NCBI GenBank assembly: GCA_900708905.1
Contig: CAADRB010000021.1
Location: 1,724,157 to 1,788,156, forward strand
Length of the DNA stretch: 64,000 nucleotides
Origin: Hymenolepis diminuta
Taxonomy: Eukaryota > Platyhelminthes > Cestoda > Cyclophyllidea > Hymenolepididae
Reading direction: 5' to 3'
The notes beneath the pieces were generated by a model that was given only the letters and a program-made list of their open reading frames with translations, ran no database searches and was not told the DNA's origin. The position numbers and the translations under genes were made by a program. Below are positions 26,726 through 39,280 of this stretch, in pieces. The first letter of the stretch is position 1; every line of letters starts with the position of its first letter.

Positions 26726-27719
26726 GACCGAAGAGTTCGTATTGTACTGACTCATCTAATAAGAACTTACCATACCAAATCCTGAGACCTAAATGAAATC
26801 AAGTAAAGCGAACGCATTTTCCTGGCTGAGATCAACTATTCGACCTGAAGCTATTAAAACAGGATACCAGATACAAACTAGTCGTAAATTTTTTTCATTT
26901 TAATCGAATTCTTTCTTATTTTCTCGATCTTTTAAATAATCAGTACTTTCACCCCTCTGACTGTCCATGGTAAATTAAACAGAGCAAAGTTGCAAATCTC
27001 TCAAATAGTTTTGAAAGCTTCTTGACTTAGAGATTGTATTCTTTTATGTATATTCACATTTCGGATTTACATATGTGTATGATCGTCTTTAAATTCCTAC
27101 TTGCCTATTGAAATGGTTTATTGTGCTGCGATCATACAAAATTTTGACATATCAGGATCAGGAATTTAGTTGTGAGAAATTGGATTACTGGTGAGAAGTG
27201 TGAGACCTCAACATCCCACTAATCAAATAGCATTAAAAATCTTGTTTATGCAGGCACGAGATGACAAATTATTTCTCAATGAATCATTTTGAGAATAGAT
27301 CACTCGAGCTGAACAAATCTCATGAAATAGATCTAAAGAAATCGAGATTGTGGAGACTCGCAATACACAATTCGCCTGGAGTTTTGGTAAAAGCACCTCA
27401 AAGATATTAACCAACGAGTAACTTGTTTTTACAGAAGCATGTCTAACTGTCGATATTCAAACCAATTTTCAATTAGAATTCACCTTATTTGAAAAAGCTC
27501 CGAACATCAGAGAAATGATTTTACGATTGCCTATTGAATACATAAAATATATTCGCGGTACTACATAGAAATTTTAACCCGTAAATAAATTTTAACAATA
27601 GAGGATGCATATGGCATCGGAGTACAACTTACACACTTTCAAAAAATAGAAAATAAGGCTGCTAATAGTTGAAACTTACAATTTCTTATAACAAAACAAA
27701 TAAACATAATATTAAACTA
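26726..27719. other. Gene-poor spacer
   Basis: No coding or repeat feature recognised between the SINE-like copy and the transposon relic. Confidence 0.6.
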
Positions 27720-28804
27720 GTTTCTTCTATATATTTTCCTTCGGCTTCTATCACTAACTAAGTTCGAAAGCATCTGCAAGCCTTCATCAGGTGGTCTTCA
27801 TCGGTATCCTCTATTCGTCGGGTTATTGCTTCCATAAGAAAGGATGAACTAGGGGGCATAATGATGAAAATTCTAGATCATCCAATATTGGATTTTGAGA
27901 GTTTCATCGGATGGAGCCGAATCTTGTTGGAAAACATAGAGTCTTCTCTCATTGGCTACTCCGTTTATCCAAGACGGCTTAACATCAATGGTTTGAAGAG
28001 TCCCGACATTGGCATCTGCATCTGCATTGACTCTAAGGCTCTGTGAAAAAGTTGAGGAGTCATGATGCCCCCCCCCATTCCCAACAACATCGAAAATCAT
28101 CACTGTTGCTGGAACCTTGGTGCACATAACAGTTGGAACTTCAGTGGAGTCCGCCCACACACACCCACCAATCATTTCTAGGATTAACCTTTTCATCCTG
28201 GTGGAAGTTTTTAGTCGAGGAAAAACCAAAGAAACTCCTATTCTCTCCTGGTGTTTCAATTTCTTTAAGAGTCGTTTTGCACGCATTAAACGATTCTCTT
28301 GAGTTATTTTTGTCCACATAAACTGACCTCACCTAAGAACGCATAAGTTGTATCTGAGGTCTTAATGAACAGCATTTCTTATATATAATTGTTCTTTCAG
28401 ACACTTAAAAATGTTTGGCAGGATGTCGAGCACTGACTTCTCAGGATTTTCGTCGATCATGCCATATCATGCACTATCCTGACAAACTCGGGTGTTATGA
28501 GTGAGTCAGCAGAGTGTTGATAACGCTCTTCTCTCTTCCTCGTAGTGGCCAATTCATCTGCATCGTTTTCATTCAGCCTCGTTCTAACTTTGCAAACGAA
28601 AGATTCGGTGACTTTTAAAAATAGTACAATTTTGAAATTGCTGTATTTCGCTTTTATAGACAGTATCACAGTGTGTCTTTTCATTTCATTAGTTTCAGCA
28701 GTATCTGTCATCAGATCTTCTGACATAAAAAATACATTACCTATGATCGGATGAGTTTAAATCGCAGAAATATAAGTGTCCTCCGATACCTTCCGCACCC
28801 TGTA
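27720..28804 (-). mobile_element. Decayed mariner/Tc1-like DNA transposon
   Basis: A roughly 1.1-kb relic with transposase remnants on the minus strand. Its 5' side ends at 28,770-28,802 with a sequence reading CAGGGTGCGGAAGGTATC inward, the form usual for mariner-type terminal repeats, and the flanking bases are TA (28,803-28,804), the target dinucleotide of the superfamily. No matching inverted terminal repeat is visible at the left end, so that end has decayed or been deleted; I set it at the last transposase-like codons. The copy cannot be autonomous, because its transposase is frameshifted, has stops and lacks a segment. Confidence 0.88.
27722..28726 (-). pseudogene. Broken mariner-family transposase
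   Basis: A cut-and-paste transposase relic. From the ATG at 28,726 (MSEDLMTD) the first segment holds the helix-turn-helix DNA-binding half, to HDM near 28,457. The frame then shifts and continues through MIDENPEKSVLDILPN. After a stop come WTKITQENRLMRAKRLLK and, in another frame, STKNFHQDEKVN, where the first catalytic aspartate region is damaged. The central part PATVMIFDVVGNGG ... SLRVNADA ... VFQQDSAPS keeps the second catalytic Asp. Shortly after WMI the sequence jumps to the C-terminal HLMKACRCFRT and VIEAEGKYIE blocks, so the stretch that normally carries the third catalytic Asp (the SSPDLNP region) is missing. At least two frameshifts, stops and this deletion make it non-functional. 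Family assignment is firm; subfamily is not. Confidence 0.9.
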
Positions 28805-31800
28805 TTATTGTGTTTCGGGTCAATCTATTTCACTATTTGGCTATCATCAAAAGGGCTCTCTTTCGTTTGAAAATTTTTTTCATCAGTACCATCTAAAATG
28901 CACAATTTTAATTTATAGCTATAAATAATAACTATTTCAATCACTGTCAGAGTTTTCCACGAGTGTAATCTATTGAACTCTGATATGCGTAAAATATTTC
29001 CCTAGTCTATCCACATCTATTTAACACAACCTTATGAAGAGGGAGATGAATCAAAGGAGCATGACTAACCATATCATTAAATCACTTGGCCAACAAACTT
29101 CTAATATACCAGATAAATGTCATGTTGAAATGAAGATGGAAGTGGTACAACCATTCGCTCTTTAAACTTGCGTAATTTCAGATGTTAGTCTTTTTCCAGT
29201 ATCAAGCAACTTTAAACCAGGCCATGTAAAAAGCTAGAGAATTCATATCTCCGTTCATGAGAATTTGTGAAATTGTTCCCCAATTGTCTTGAAACGGAAG
29301 CGTACACCACAAACAACCTGAGTGTTACGGGCAGTGAAGCGCGAATTGTAACCCGATTTCCACATATTTCTTTACGTTTTGAGAAGGATGTCTTTGAATT
29401 TACCTTCCTTTCTTAATTGTAACTCAAATATTAAAAACTTTGCATTTTATGTTCAACCAGTATTTGTAATACACTCATTGACTGGCAATTTTTGACAGAT
29501 CTAGTGAGCTTAATAATGAGAACAAAACGTAAGTGATCATTGAATCAAATGTCCCTTGAGCTTTCCATTGGTGTCACAACAATCAAAATGCGTTTTTGAA
29601 TTGCGAGGTTAAAGTACCATAATGAAAAAACAGAATTATAAGTAAAAATTCCCATTCAGTAGTTGTTCAAAAACGTCAGAAATCAGTTATTTGCTTAAAA
29701 TCTTGTACAATTTAACGAATAAAGCAAAAAAATTTGCAAAACATTCAAAATGAAATCTCGACAACACATTACCGTAGATGTGGAATATTCGAAGCAAGAC
29801 TTTTCCAAAACAATCGTGGTATATCAGTCCGTCCCGTCCATATGATATGTTGCATTTTAAGTAGTGTGCACTCCCTACTGATACACTGCACTGATTAATA
29901 TATCCTTATAATAATTTAATTCTCACAAAAATTTCCTTCAAGATATTCACTAACGCATGAAATTTAAACTTTCAAGAGTTACTAATTAGAATTTGATCAC
30001 TTTATTTAAGGAAGACGCTTTGCTCGGTGAGTTTAAAAGTGCTTTATACAGTAAGGTCGTTTTTTACAAAGCTCGTGTCGAACATACAAATTGAACAAAA
30101 GGATGTATAGCTTACAAAATCTGGTAGGTTGAAGAGAGACTTTTCTTCAATATCATTTTCCAGCTCTGACTAGTAAGGCCTAGTTCGGAAGTTCATATTC
30201 GTGAAAATATTTTCACTTCATTCCATTGAACAGCCTTGAATTTGGGATAATTATTTGAAAGTACATATCTAGCAGCGCTAAAAGTAAGAAGAGTGGGTGC
30301 ACGGCCAATTTCTTCACTATATACTAGTTGTATTCGAGAAAATATTGAGGGCATCAGATTATTAGTCGAATACTATTCATATACTACTCTTTATAAATTC
30401 TAAGTAGATACTTATTAATCTATTTATTGACTGAATATGAATCATCTTATTTTAATCTTTGAGCAGTAATATCTAATTGCAAGAATGGAAAAATGTTGAA
30501 CATGTTGAAGTATGTAAACCTAAGTAATCAGTACTCAGGAATGAGCTTTTGGTGTGAATTGGGACCTCTCAGCTCATCTTATGGCAGTACACTGTTTGAG
30601 AACTGTTACTGATGATGAAATAAGTGAAATTTCTCATATGGATAGCTATTTGTACAGTCATTGAAATATATTTAAAAATTGTGAGTGGATAATAAATACG
30701 GCGATGTGGAATGCATCACGTAGCATGTAACAAGATTACGGTTGCATAATATCGGCAGTCTAAACTCACTAACTAAAACACTGTAAGGAGTTCTGCAAAC
30801 ATTCAGCAAATACTTATTAAATGGGTAATTTTATAGCTCATAGTAAAATAAAAATATTGAATAATATGACAATTGTGATTTCATTTAGCATTTGTTGAAG
30901 CGGATTCATAAAATTTGAAAATAATTAAGCACGCTTAAAATCAATAACTGATGATGGTGGAACTATGGAGTAGCTTCATTGTCCATCTTTACGTGATTTC
31001 TTGAGAGCCTAGCTGCAGGACCACGGTGTTTAACTGACTGTGATTTTCCTGTCCTTTTACAGTCAGTGTCTTATCCGAAATTTGTTTGAACATATAGCCG
31101 TCACTTATTTGCATCTTCAATATGGGAAATTTTTATTCCCTCGCATATTTTTTTCCATAAATAATCCCTTTGGATCATAGTTTAGTCACAGTGATATTTG
31201 CAAAAACATCTGGACGGAAAATATAAAATTGTCTTCTAGCATTGCGTAATATATCTAGTCTGCATGACTATTCTACGTGGAGAACTTACATCGCATCATT
31301 ATGCCATTGAACCTAAATTTTCTACTAATGAAGAAGCATTTACGTGTAAGTACTGTCGCGGCTTAAGGTGTGCGCTTTCTGCTTCTGCATGGAATTTCCA
31401 CAATATTAAGCTGTCAACTGCCAATCCTGGGATCGCTAATATATCCATTATTATTACCTTCAAATGGTTGCCTTTCTCATTCTACTGTAGATATTTTATA
31501 TATATTGCCTTAACGAATAGTCTTTTGAAAAAAGACAAATACACTTCCAAATATAGGCATACCTATAATAAAACTTATCTTGTAAGAGAGGGTTAGATTA
31601 TTTGAGTGAAGGGAAAAATAAACTTCTGTAAAGCTTTCTCCTATTCTGGCCAGTTTTTACTAATCCTCTCTTTGATAGATTTGGAAAGTTTATAAATATT
31701 AAGAGGTCAAATAATTTTTTGGTATGAAGCATTCAAGATATTATTTACAGTTGTGAACCTCCACTGCGAAACATTATGCTGCTAAACATAGGCACAGGTT

Positions 31801-33540
31801 TTTGTGAAAAAGAAGGCAACTCTAGAACAATGAGGAAGAGGTCTCCTTTGCACAAGTATAACAAATACAAAACCAATTAATTTAAAACAAGGATGTCCAA
31901 ATCAACATATATAACGTATTAATAGTCCTGAAAACTATTTATTTATTTGCTAAATAACAATATGAGCATCGATATTATATGAATTGTCTATTAATAAGTG
32001 AGGATTATGATTGTTATAAATATGCCATCTTACCTCAAGGAAACACATATTTTTGAAATTCTTTCTCTCTAACTTTCCATAATTTTCGAATGGCCACTTC
32101 TCTATATTTTCCAAAAATATTCACATTTTTAATTAATAAAATTTTGCTTTAAGCATTCAATTTTATTTTATCTAGGCGAGATGAAATCGAGCCACATTTT
32201 CTTGGAAATACGTGAGAGTAGTACGTAAATGAAAAATTCTCCTGTCCACTTCAACAAAGTTAATATTTTTGAATAAATCTTATTACAACCTAAGACTTTT
32301 ATGAAAGCATATTTGTCTCAAATGTTCAGTTACTAGAAATTTGCTCAATTGTCAATATTTCATGATGAGCCACGAAGTGAATGCGGGTCATTTGGAAGTG
32401 CATGATAAAAGGAAACTGGAAGTAGACAAAAGCTAAATTACATATATTCACTGCATTTCTTTTCATTACCTTCATTTGATGACATGGTTGAACTGAAACA
32501 TGATTTTACAAAAAAACAACTATTTTTGGTATCATATTTACATTTTCAAATGGTGAATACCAATTTTGAGGATCTATTTCTTGAGAAAGGAGATTTTGTA
32601 ATTACCCGAGTCACGATTCGAGCCTTTTGCATTAATAATTAACATTTGACTGGATTTGAGGTTTTAAGACAATTTGGTTGATTAAATTCAATTGAAGTTT
32701 CGTAATCTCACAGTTGTTCCAATGGGTTCCAATTCAGCTTATGGTTGAGAAAAGCGATTAGCTGGAACCGATCGAACTTTAAAAATTAGTCGGAGGGTTA
32801 CCCCACTCTTTATAGTCATAGATCTAATTTCATAGCATTTTTCACATTTTTAATCTGGATAATAAATATCCTTTTAGAAATTCCGTCAAAGGTTTACAAG
32901 TGAATATTATTAATTGGAAATATCTCATTCATTAAATCCTTTTCTGACTTCATCAACCACAAAAATATATTTACCATGAGAATATGCAAATTCTTTAATA
33001 AAATCTAGGGAATTAAATCAATTAGTCCCCGACCTTGAAAATGGAAGCTGTTAAAGAGTAATTACAACATGAGATACTTATGGTTTTTGATATAGATCGA
33101 AGAGGAGTGTCAAAATGCACCCAGTGGGACCCTATATTTTTCATTTCACTGAGCACACAACCTGAAAGATAGTTTTCTTTTAAAAAAAATTTACATGACA
33201 TACATTCTAATATGATTATTCAAGAAAAGTAAGTCGGTGATTAAATCTTCTGCATTATATTCAGAATTTTGAAATAAAACATCTGTGTCGTATAATTTTC
33301 ATCACGTAAAGTATAATTAAACTTTTAATCAAACCTCCATTAAATGTTCTCCATTTAATAATTTATTTCAATTCTAAATAATTCTTTGCGAATATCGTCT
33401 CTTTAATGTTCCATTACTTTCAGCCTGACAAACTCTGGCTTCGATATTTTAGACTCATTCGTAACCTAATCAACGCTGTCCCAAAAAATTAACTTCTGGA
33501 TCCGCTGATGTTACTTTTCTCTACCATCAACTGACCTACC

Positions 33541-33560
33541 TGACAGAACTAATTCTGTCA
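33541..33560. repeat. Small inverted repeat
   Basis: TGACAGAA, a 4-base loop (ctaa), then TTCTGTCA: an 8-bp perfect stem in unassigned spacer. No U-tract or gene context suggests a terminator. Confidence 0.7.
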
Positions 33561-34406
33561 GCTTTATTTATCATTGATCCTAATTAATCTACTGTTCCGC
33601 ACTGATGTTACCACTAGTTTCTGATTTGCCTGCTTACTCAATATCCCGGTCGTAAGTAATCTCAGTATTACTGGTTATGGGACTGCATTTCAAAGAGTTT
33701 ATAAATAATCCCTTTCTGACCAAGTGATGCACAACTGGCTTGTAACACACCTGAACAAGCAGTCTGCATAGCTCAGCTATCCACCGTTTTCAGCAACCAC
33801 TGGCTCACCATCTATGGCTCCTTTGCTACCAGTCATATGCTATCAGTTCCTGCTAGATTCCAATAAAGCTTTAATCCCAGCTGAATCAGGCTTCACTCTT
33901 AAAACTATAACAGTCAATTGTCATTACCTCTGTAACAAATTGGCTACCCTGGTACCTTAGCTTGAATATTTAGTGGCTTTGACCCCTTAGTTCCACACAC
34001 ATCATTTGCTGTGTCTTAAAGTAACTTTGATTATTTAGCAACTTCATTGGTAGCTTAGGATCATTCATAACGAGATCATTTTCATATATTTTTCAATCAT
34101 TAAATAACTTTAGGCATAAAATTGATTGATTTTAAAACAATTTTCCAAAGGACATATTCCATCTAGAGATTTGTAATGGGGTATTATTTTCTCAATTTTA
34201 GGGTAATCAATTGTTGCATACTTCTTTTTAACCTTCCGGTACCTAATATTACCACTAAAACGTAGACAAACTTGAAGTTAGCCGAGCCTTTGTTTCTGAT
34301 ACCTTTTCACCCTGCCGACATTCCACAGTTATTTTAAATCTCCGACCCCTATTTTCTTATCTCCCTATGTGAGCTTTAGTTTGCTAATAAGTTGCACTTG
34401 GACCCA

Positions 34407-34424
34407 GCTGGCCTCAAGGCCAGC
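34407..34424. repeat. Small GC-rich inverted repeat
   Basis: GCTGGCC, loop tcaa, GGCCAGC: a 7-bp G+C-rich stem, notable only because the surroundings are AT-rich. Confidence 0.7.
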
Positions 34425-36886
34425 AAATTTTCTGCAGAAGACATTATATTCTTCCTATTTTGTGGTTTTAGTGTTCGTAAAGGAAGGAGAGCCGAGAAAT
34501 ATTTTATGATATATGCAATAATTTTATGTTATAAAATGAATCAGTCGGCGTTAGCTTTTATTTTAGCTAAATTGATGACCGCCTTAATTACAGTTCTACT
34601 GCTGATTACCAGGAAATAACCTGTTTGAATGAAATCCGCGTATCAATATCCGCAGGTCCGGAGGGCTGCTACCTGGATAGCAGGTTAGTAAGTTGCGCAC
34701 CTTAAGAATAAAAAATAACTTAGAATTAGGTCAGTTCGGTTAAAATAAGTTTGCTCCAGTACTTTTCAAAGAGCATTTTATTTATTTACTTCTCAATGCA
34801 AAACAATAAAGTTGTACACTGTTTAAGGGCAAAACAGTTTTCTTTAAGAAAGTGTGAAGAAATTTAAACTGAGTTCAGAGAATCAAGGGAATGCTGCTTC
34901 ATCCGGAAGAATCTAAAAGTCAAATGCTTTTCTAATTTCGTGTTTGATCGGTCTTGCTTCAACTTCAACTTCAGCCTTCAACTTAATCGCCCAATAGAAA
35001 TCCGGATTATCCGACTCTATATGATTTCGCATTCATCCTTTATTACATAAATTTTGTAGCATCCATCTAATAGACAAAGAATTTTATTTTTCGACAGATC
35101 ATCTTTGAGTTAGTAATATTCCATTTGCCAGTGACTTCTCATTTCACTTTCCCCTGCAAAGTGCCGATAATACCGGGGTCGGCATTTGATTTCTCCTTTA
35201 ATCCACACCTTTCAGCTGGGGTTAATGTTCGATAATGTAGAATTTTTAACACAAGTCTTAACTAGAAAACATTTTAATTTGTTTCTATTGGTTCGAAAAT
35301 TTCTCTTCACTCCGAATTATAAAGAAGAAAAAAAAAAGGTCTACTGTATCTCGTATTTTTAAATTCTTCTAATTATTGAAATGTTTGATAATGTTGGACC
35401 ATTAACAATAAAGTATTCGATTGCTTTAAATTTTATTAGAAAATGCATTATTTTAAATGCCAAGTTTATAAGCAAAGTAAAAAAATTAGAAATGGCATCT
35501 TGACTATTTGCTAGAGCAAATTTTGTGACACATCGGTGAGCTTAGTAATACTAGTATTTATAGAGGTCCTTTTTAAGTAACCATAACGCGAAGGTGTATA
35601 AAACAGCTCATTTTATTTTTAATTGTCTTTTCCGGTATTTCCGCTAATGATATACCGAAAAAGCAAGCTTTTGAATCGCCTTTTTTCTGCAATCCCTATG
35701 AAAATATGCCCCTATGACTCAAAACCTGTCCCTGTCTGTCACGTTTAGACGAGATTATTGATTTTTCCTTTTTTTCATAATTGTCTCATTTCATTTTAGA
35801 GTACATTTGCACTCATTTCCCTGTCGAACGTCCATGCCCAAGTGACTCATACATATGGTCTTTGTATTTCCACACACAATACACACGTGCAAACTTGCGC
35901 CCACTATTCACTGACTCCTACGCTTCCCTCTGTTTTTCTCCCTCCCTCGTCATTCTTACTTGCGCGGATTCCCCTCGTGGTTTATTTATTACTCTCTGGC
36001 CTACACAACTGTGTCCTACTTCTTGAGAATTGCCATTTTTTAACTCCTATATTTTTATTACTCTAACCTCAGCACTTTCTATCTCATTGCCGCCCTATTT
36101 TTATAAGAAATCTAAATCAAGCAGCTTGTGAAGTCGAGAGAAGTTTACCTCACATCCAAGCACTAAGCCAATTCTATTTCACTAATGCTCACTGTATGTC
36201 GATCAATATCCATCTCATGACTTTACAACTTTGAGAAGCGCAAATCGAACACGTCAGACATCTTTAAACATCCATAAATTTATCTTTGTATTGATATATT
36301 TGCGAAGAATCTCTTTATCTGATCTACTCTCCTTTGAATAAAACTAAATGGACCTTTTTAAATTCTCATAGTTTCAATGTAATAGATTTTACAAAAGTTC
36401 CAAAACAGCGATATAAAGCCCCTATTTTAGTCATAACTACATTATTCTACTTACTGTCGTAGAATATATAGATATTTGGTTGGAAAATCGAAATACAAAG
36501 AAGTTAAACCTATTTTATATTTACTGAATTTTTTAAACTTAAACAAATTTTAAAGTCTCTTTTTAATTAATTCTAAAACTAACTTTAAGTTACCTCTAGA
36601 TGTCATTTTTTACACAAGTGGAATTGCATGCGGGGCAAGGTATGCACTTCCACAAGTTGCCTTTGTGCATCCAGTGATTGTATTTTATCAAAAACTACAA
36701 GGCTTTATTTTTCTTTTGCCAAACATTACTGCCATTATCACAGAAAACTTTTACCGAATCCGTATGAATATTAGCAGCTGAAGAATTGCGCTAGAAAATT
36801 TGTTTAGATTTTATTCATCGTCTCTGTTGTCTGCTACTTTGACTCGTTTATCGACTTTTGGCCAAATATGTCTTTGACTTAACCTT

Positions 36887-36901
36887 CCCCCCCCCCCCCC
36901 C
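36887..36901. repeat. Poly-C tract
   Basis: Fifteen consecutive C residues. A homopolymer of this kind is unusual in such AT-rich DNA and prone to sequencing length error. Confidence 0.95.
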
Positions 36902-38683
36902 GGACTTATACCAGATTAGTAAGAAATATTTACATACACAGATTAATCGAGTGTTACCGCCTATTTACAGTAGGTCTTGTCTCCACATCTAATCTGGGTG
37001 CTGAATAGTGTTTTGTGAGACCAAATACTCTTTAACTTCCAGAGCAGGCGAATATAAATTGATAACTTTCCATCCTGTCATAATACATCCGGGTACGTTA
37101 ACGAACTTTGAACAAAATTATTAATTTAAAGAATGGGTCATGATGTATACTTTGAAGATCGATTGAAATTAAGCTCAAATGCGTACAATTTTAGGCGGAA
37201 AATTAATGTACCAATGGTTAAAAAGTTTGTCTGCGAAATCGATTTCATTCGATGCATTGGTTAAGTTCGGGAAATGGCGAGGATGGTAGAACTCCAGATT
37301 CTCGCTAAGGGGACTAATTCATTTCCTCTATTCTAGATGAGCGCTTAAAAACGCTTCCCTAACTAGGTCAGTCTGTATTTTAAGGCTATAAATTTAATAT
37401 CACAAAACGCTGACTTTTTGTAAATCACTCGAAAATTTTCCCAATTAAGATGCAAGGTACTTGGTTAAGGAGAGCAGCAAGCTGCTAACCCAATAAGATA
37501 TAAAATGGGGAGGAGGACATGAACAAGCGGGTACTCAGGTCAGGACCTCGCCAGCCTCACTTTATTCTAATTATGAAAGTAATGAACTTTGAATTTTCTC
37601 ATATGGAAAGGAGTTCAATTGGTGCAGTATTATTGTTCATCATCATTTCGTCATTTGACACTGGGGTTCGTGAGTGAAATTATTTCAGCCTTTTGACCGG
37701 CAGATTTAAATTCGTGGTTGGTCATGCCAGTTCGATTAATTTATGTCTTTTTATAGCCTAGAGCACGTAGATGAGGCTAGCAAGGATTGATTTAATTAAG
37801 TATATCTTACTACAGTTCACTCAAGCTGTTGTATAAAACAATTGAATTAATAGCCAGTTATTCTGAAATAAAGGAAAAAGGTTATATATGACATGCGATA
37901 TTTCGAACTTCGAATTTTACTTAAGTGTTCACCTACACTTCCTTAAACACCCTATGGACCTATAATACAACTCATGACCTTGAATCCTCCATGAATCTCC
38001 TTGATGTTCCCTGCACTGACCTGATCGTATAGCTTCGTAGTGTTCCATTACTACCTTTGAACTCAAACAACCGGTTTTCGGACTTTATAATATGCCGATG
38101 GCTTGGAACATTTTTGAACACTTAAATCTCTAGAGATCTGTACAGAAAGTTACTATTCAATCACTCTTATAATATTTGGCTAATTGCATTAATAACTGAT
38201 GGAATAAAAAATTTCTTGGCAGTAATAGCTTGTAAACATAATAAATGCTCGCTGATATCATGCCAGATTGATTAATGATCCCTTGAGGTACAATTCTGCC
38301 GCGGATGAATGTTTCGCTGTTTGGTATTTAATCAAATAGCGCTTACAGAAATGATAATAAATCATCTACAATTGTATCTGTTTCACCTCAAATATTACTC
38401 CTAGTGTTCTAAACTTAAAGATGAGTTATGTTAAATGTAGATTATAAGATGTGCCACCTAAATACCTAACTAACTATAGTACCAAAGCAAAGCACAGTGT
38501 TTAAAAATGAAATAAAACACAAGCTTTTAGAATAAAATTATCATTATTATTGTTTAAAGGAGTAAAATCTTCTTCGCCTAACCGACGCTAAAAAGTCAAC
38601 TCTACACTGGATCGATGAAAGACTTTCTATCAGAACGCTAATTCCGAGACAAAGAATAAACTCTGCGACCATTTTTGCCGGCG

Positions 38684-38826
38684 TTTTATCATTCACATAA
38701 TCAAGTCTTGGAGTATCGGAAGATGTTAGATTGCCACAAACGTAAATACGTTAATCAGCGGTCGTCAAACACAGACATCAAGGAACGTCTCTTTCTGGAA
38801 AAAACAACACATTCAGAGAATCTATA
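38684..38826 (+). repeat. Unclassified dispersed repeat, copy A
   Basis: Aligns with copy B at 39,160 in the same orientation. Shared blocks in order are 'ttttatca', 'cttggagt.tcgg.agat', 'aatacg..aatcag', 'gt.gtc' and 'cacattca'. Clearly related but diverged. Not part of the SINE-like family and not recognised. Confidence 0.7.
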
Positions 38827-39159
38827 AGTCCCACGCTTGTTAGAGTAGGCTCTAACTGCTCTGGACCAAATTGATGTACACGCCTGCATGCAGAGTAAAC
38901 CAATGAGGAAGCCGACCTGGGAACTCAGTGTGGTCGTTGGCTAAATTAGACTACATTGTTGTCGGTCGTAGTCGTTCTTGGTGAAGTTGAGCGGAAATGT
39001 GATAAATGGCTGCCTGCTCTCACCGTTTCTAATTATTATGTCTGTTCATCCTTATTTCTGTCTTTCACGCATCTTATAGACTTCAAGTCCCTTCATATTT
39101 GCTTGCCTTTTCTATATGATGCCTCGTAATAAAAATTTTAGTACATCACACTAACTACA

Positions 39160-39280
39160 TTTTATCAGGTAATCAGATCTTGGAGTGTCGGGAGATTTCA
39201 AATAATTGCGGAAGTGAATACGTAAATCAGTAGTTGTCGATAACATATATTAAGAAAATAAAGCACATTCAAGTAATCCA
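39160..39280 (+). repeat. Unclassified dispersed repeat, copy B
   Basis: Second copy of the unit at 38,684, about 470 bp downstream, with small internal deletions relative to copy A. The unit may be an old tandem duplication or two insertions of an unnamed element. Confidence 0.7.

Larger units (their letters stand above)
28805..38683. other. Gene-poor spacer
   Basis: Ten kilobases without a secure gene. It contains a more pyrimidine-rich, higher-G+C patch at 33,415-34,010 with short coding-like runs (for instance from ATG at 33,809) that I could not assign. There is another CT-rich patch at 35,780-36,070, a poly-C tract at 36,887, and small perfect stems at 33,541-33,560 and 34,407-34,424. 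Confidence 0.55.

Noticed and set aside
27861..28321. Several plus-strand open frames of about 60 codons
   Set aside because: They are antisense to the broken mariner transposase and carry no signal of their own.
35781..36066. Two overlapping CT-rich open frames
   Set aside because: Both come from the same pyrimidine-rich patch and owe their openness to low A content on that strand. No family resemblance or splice support.
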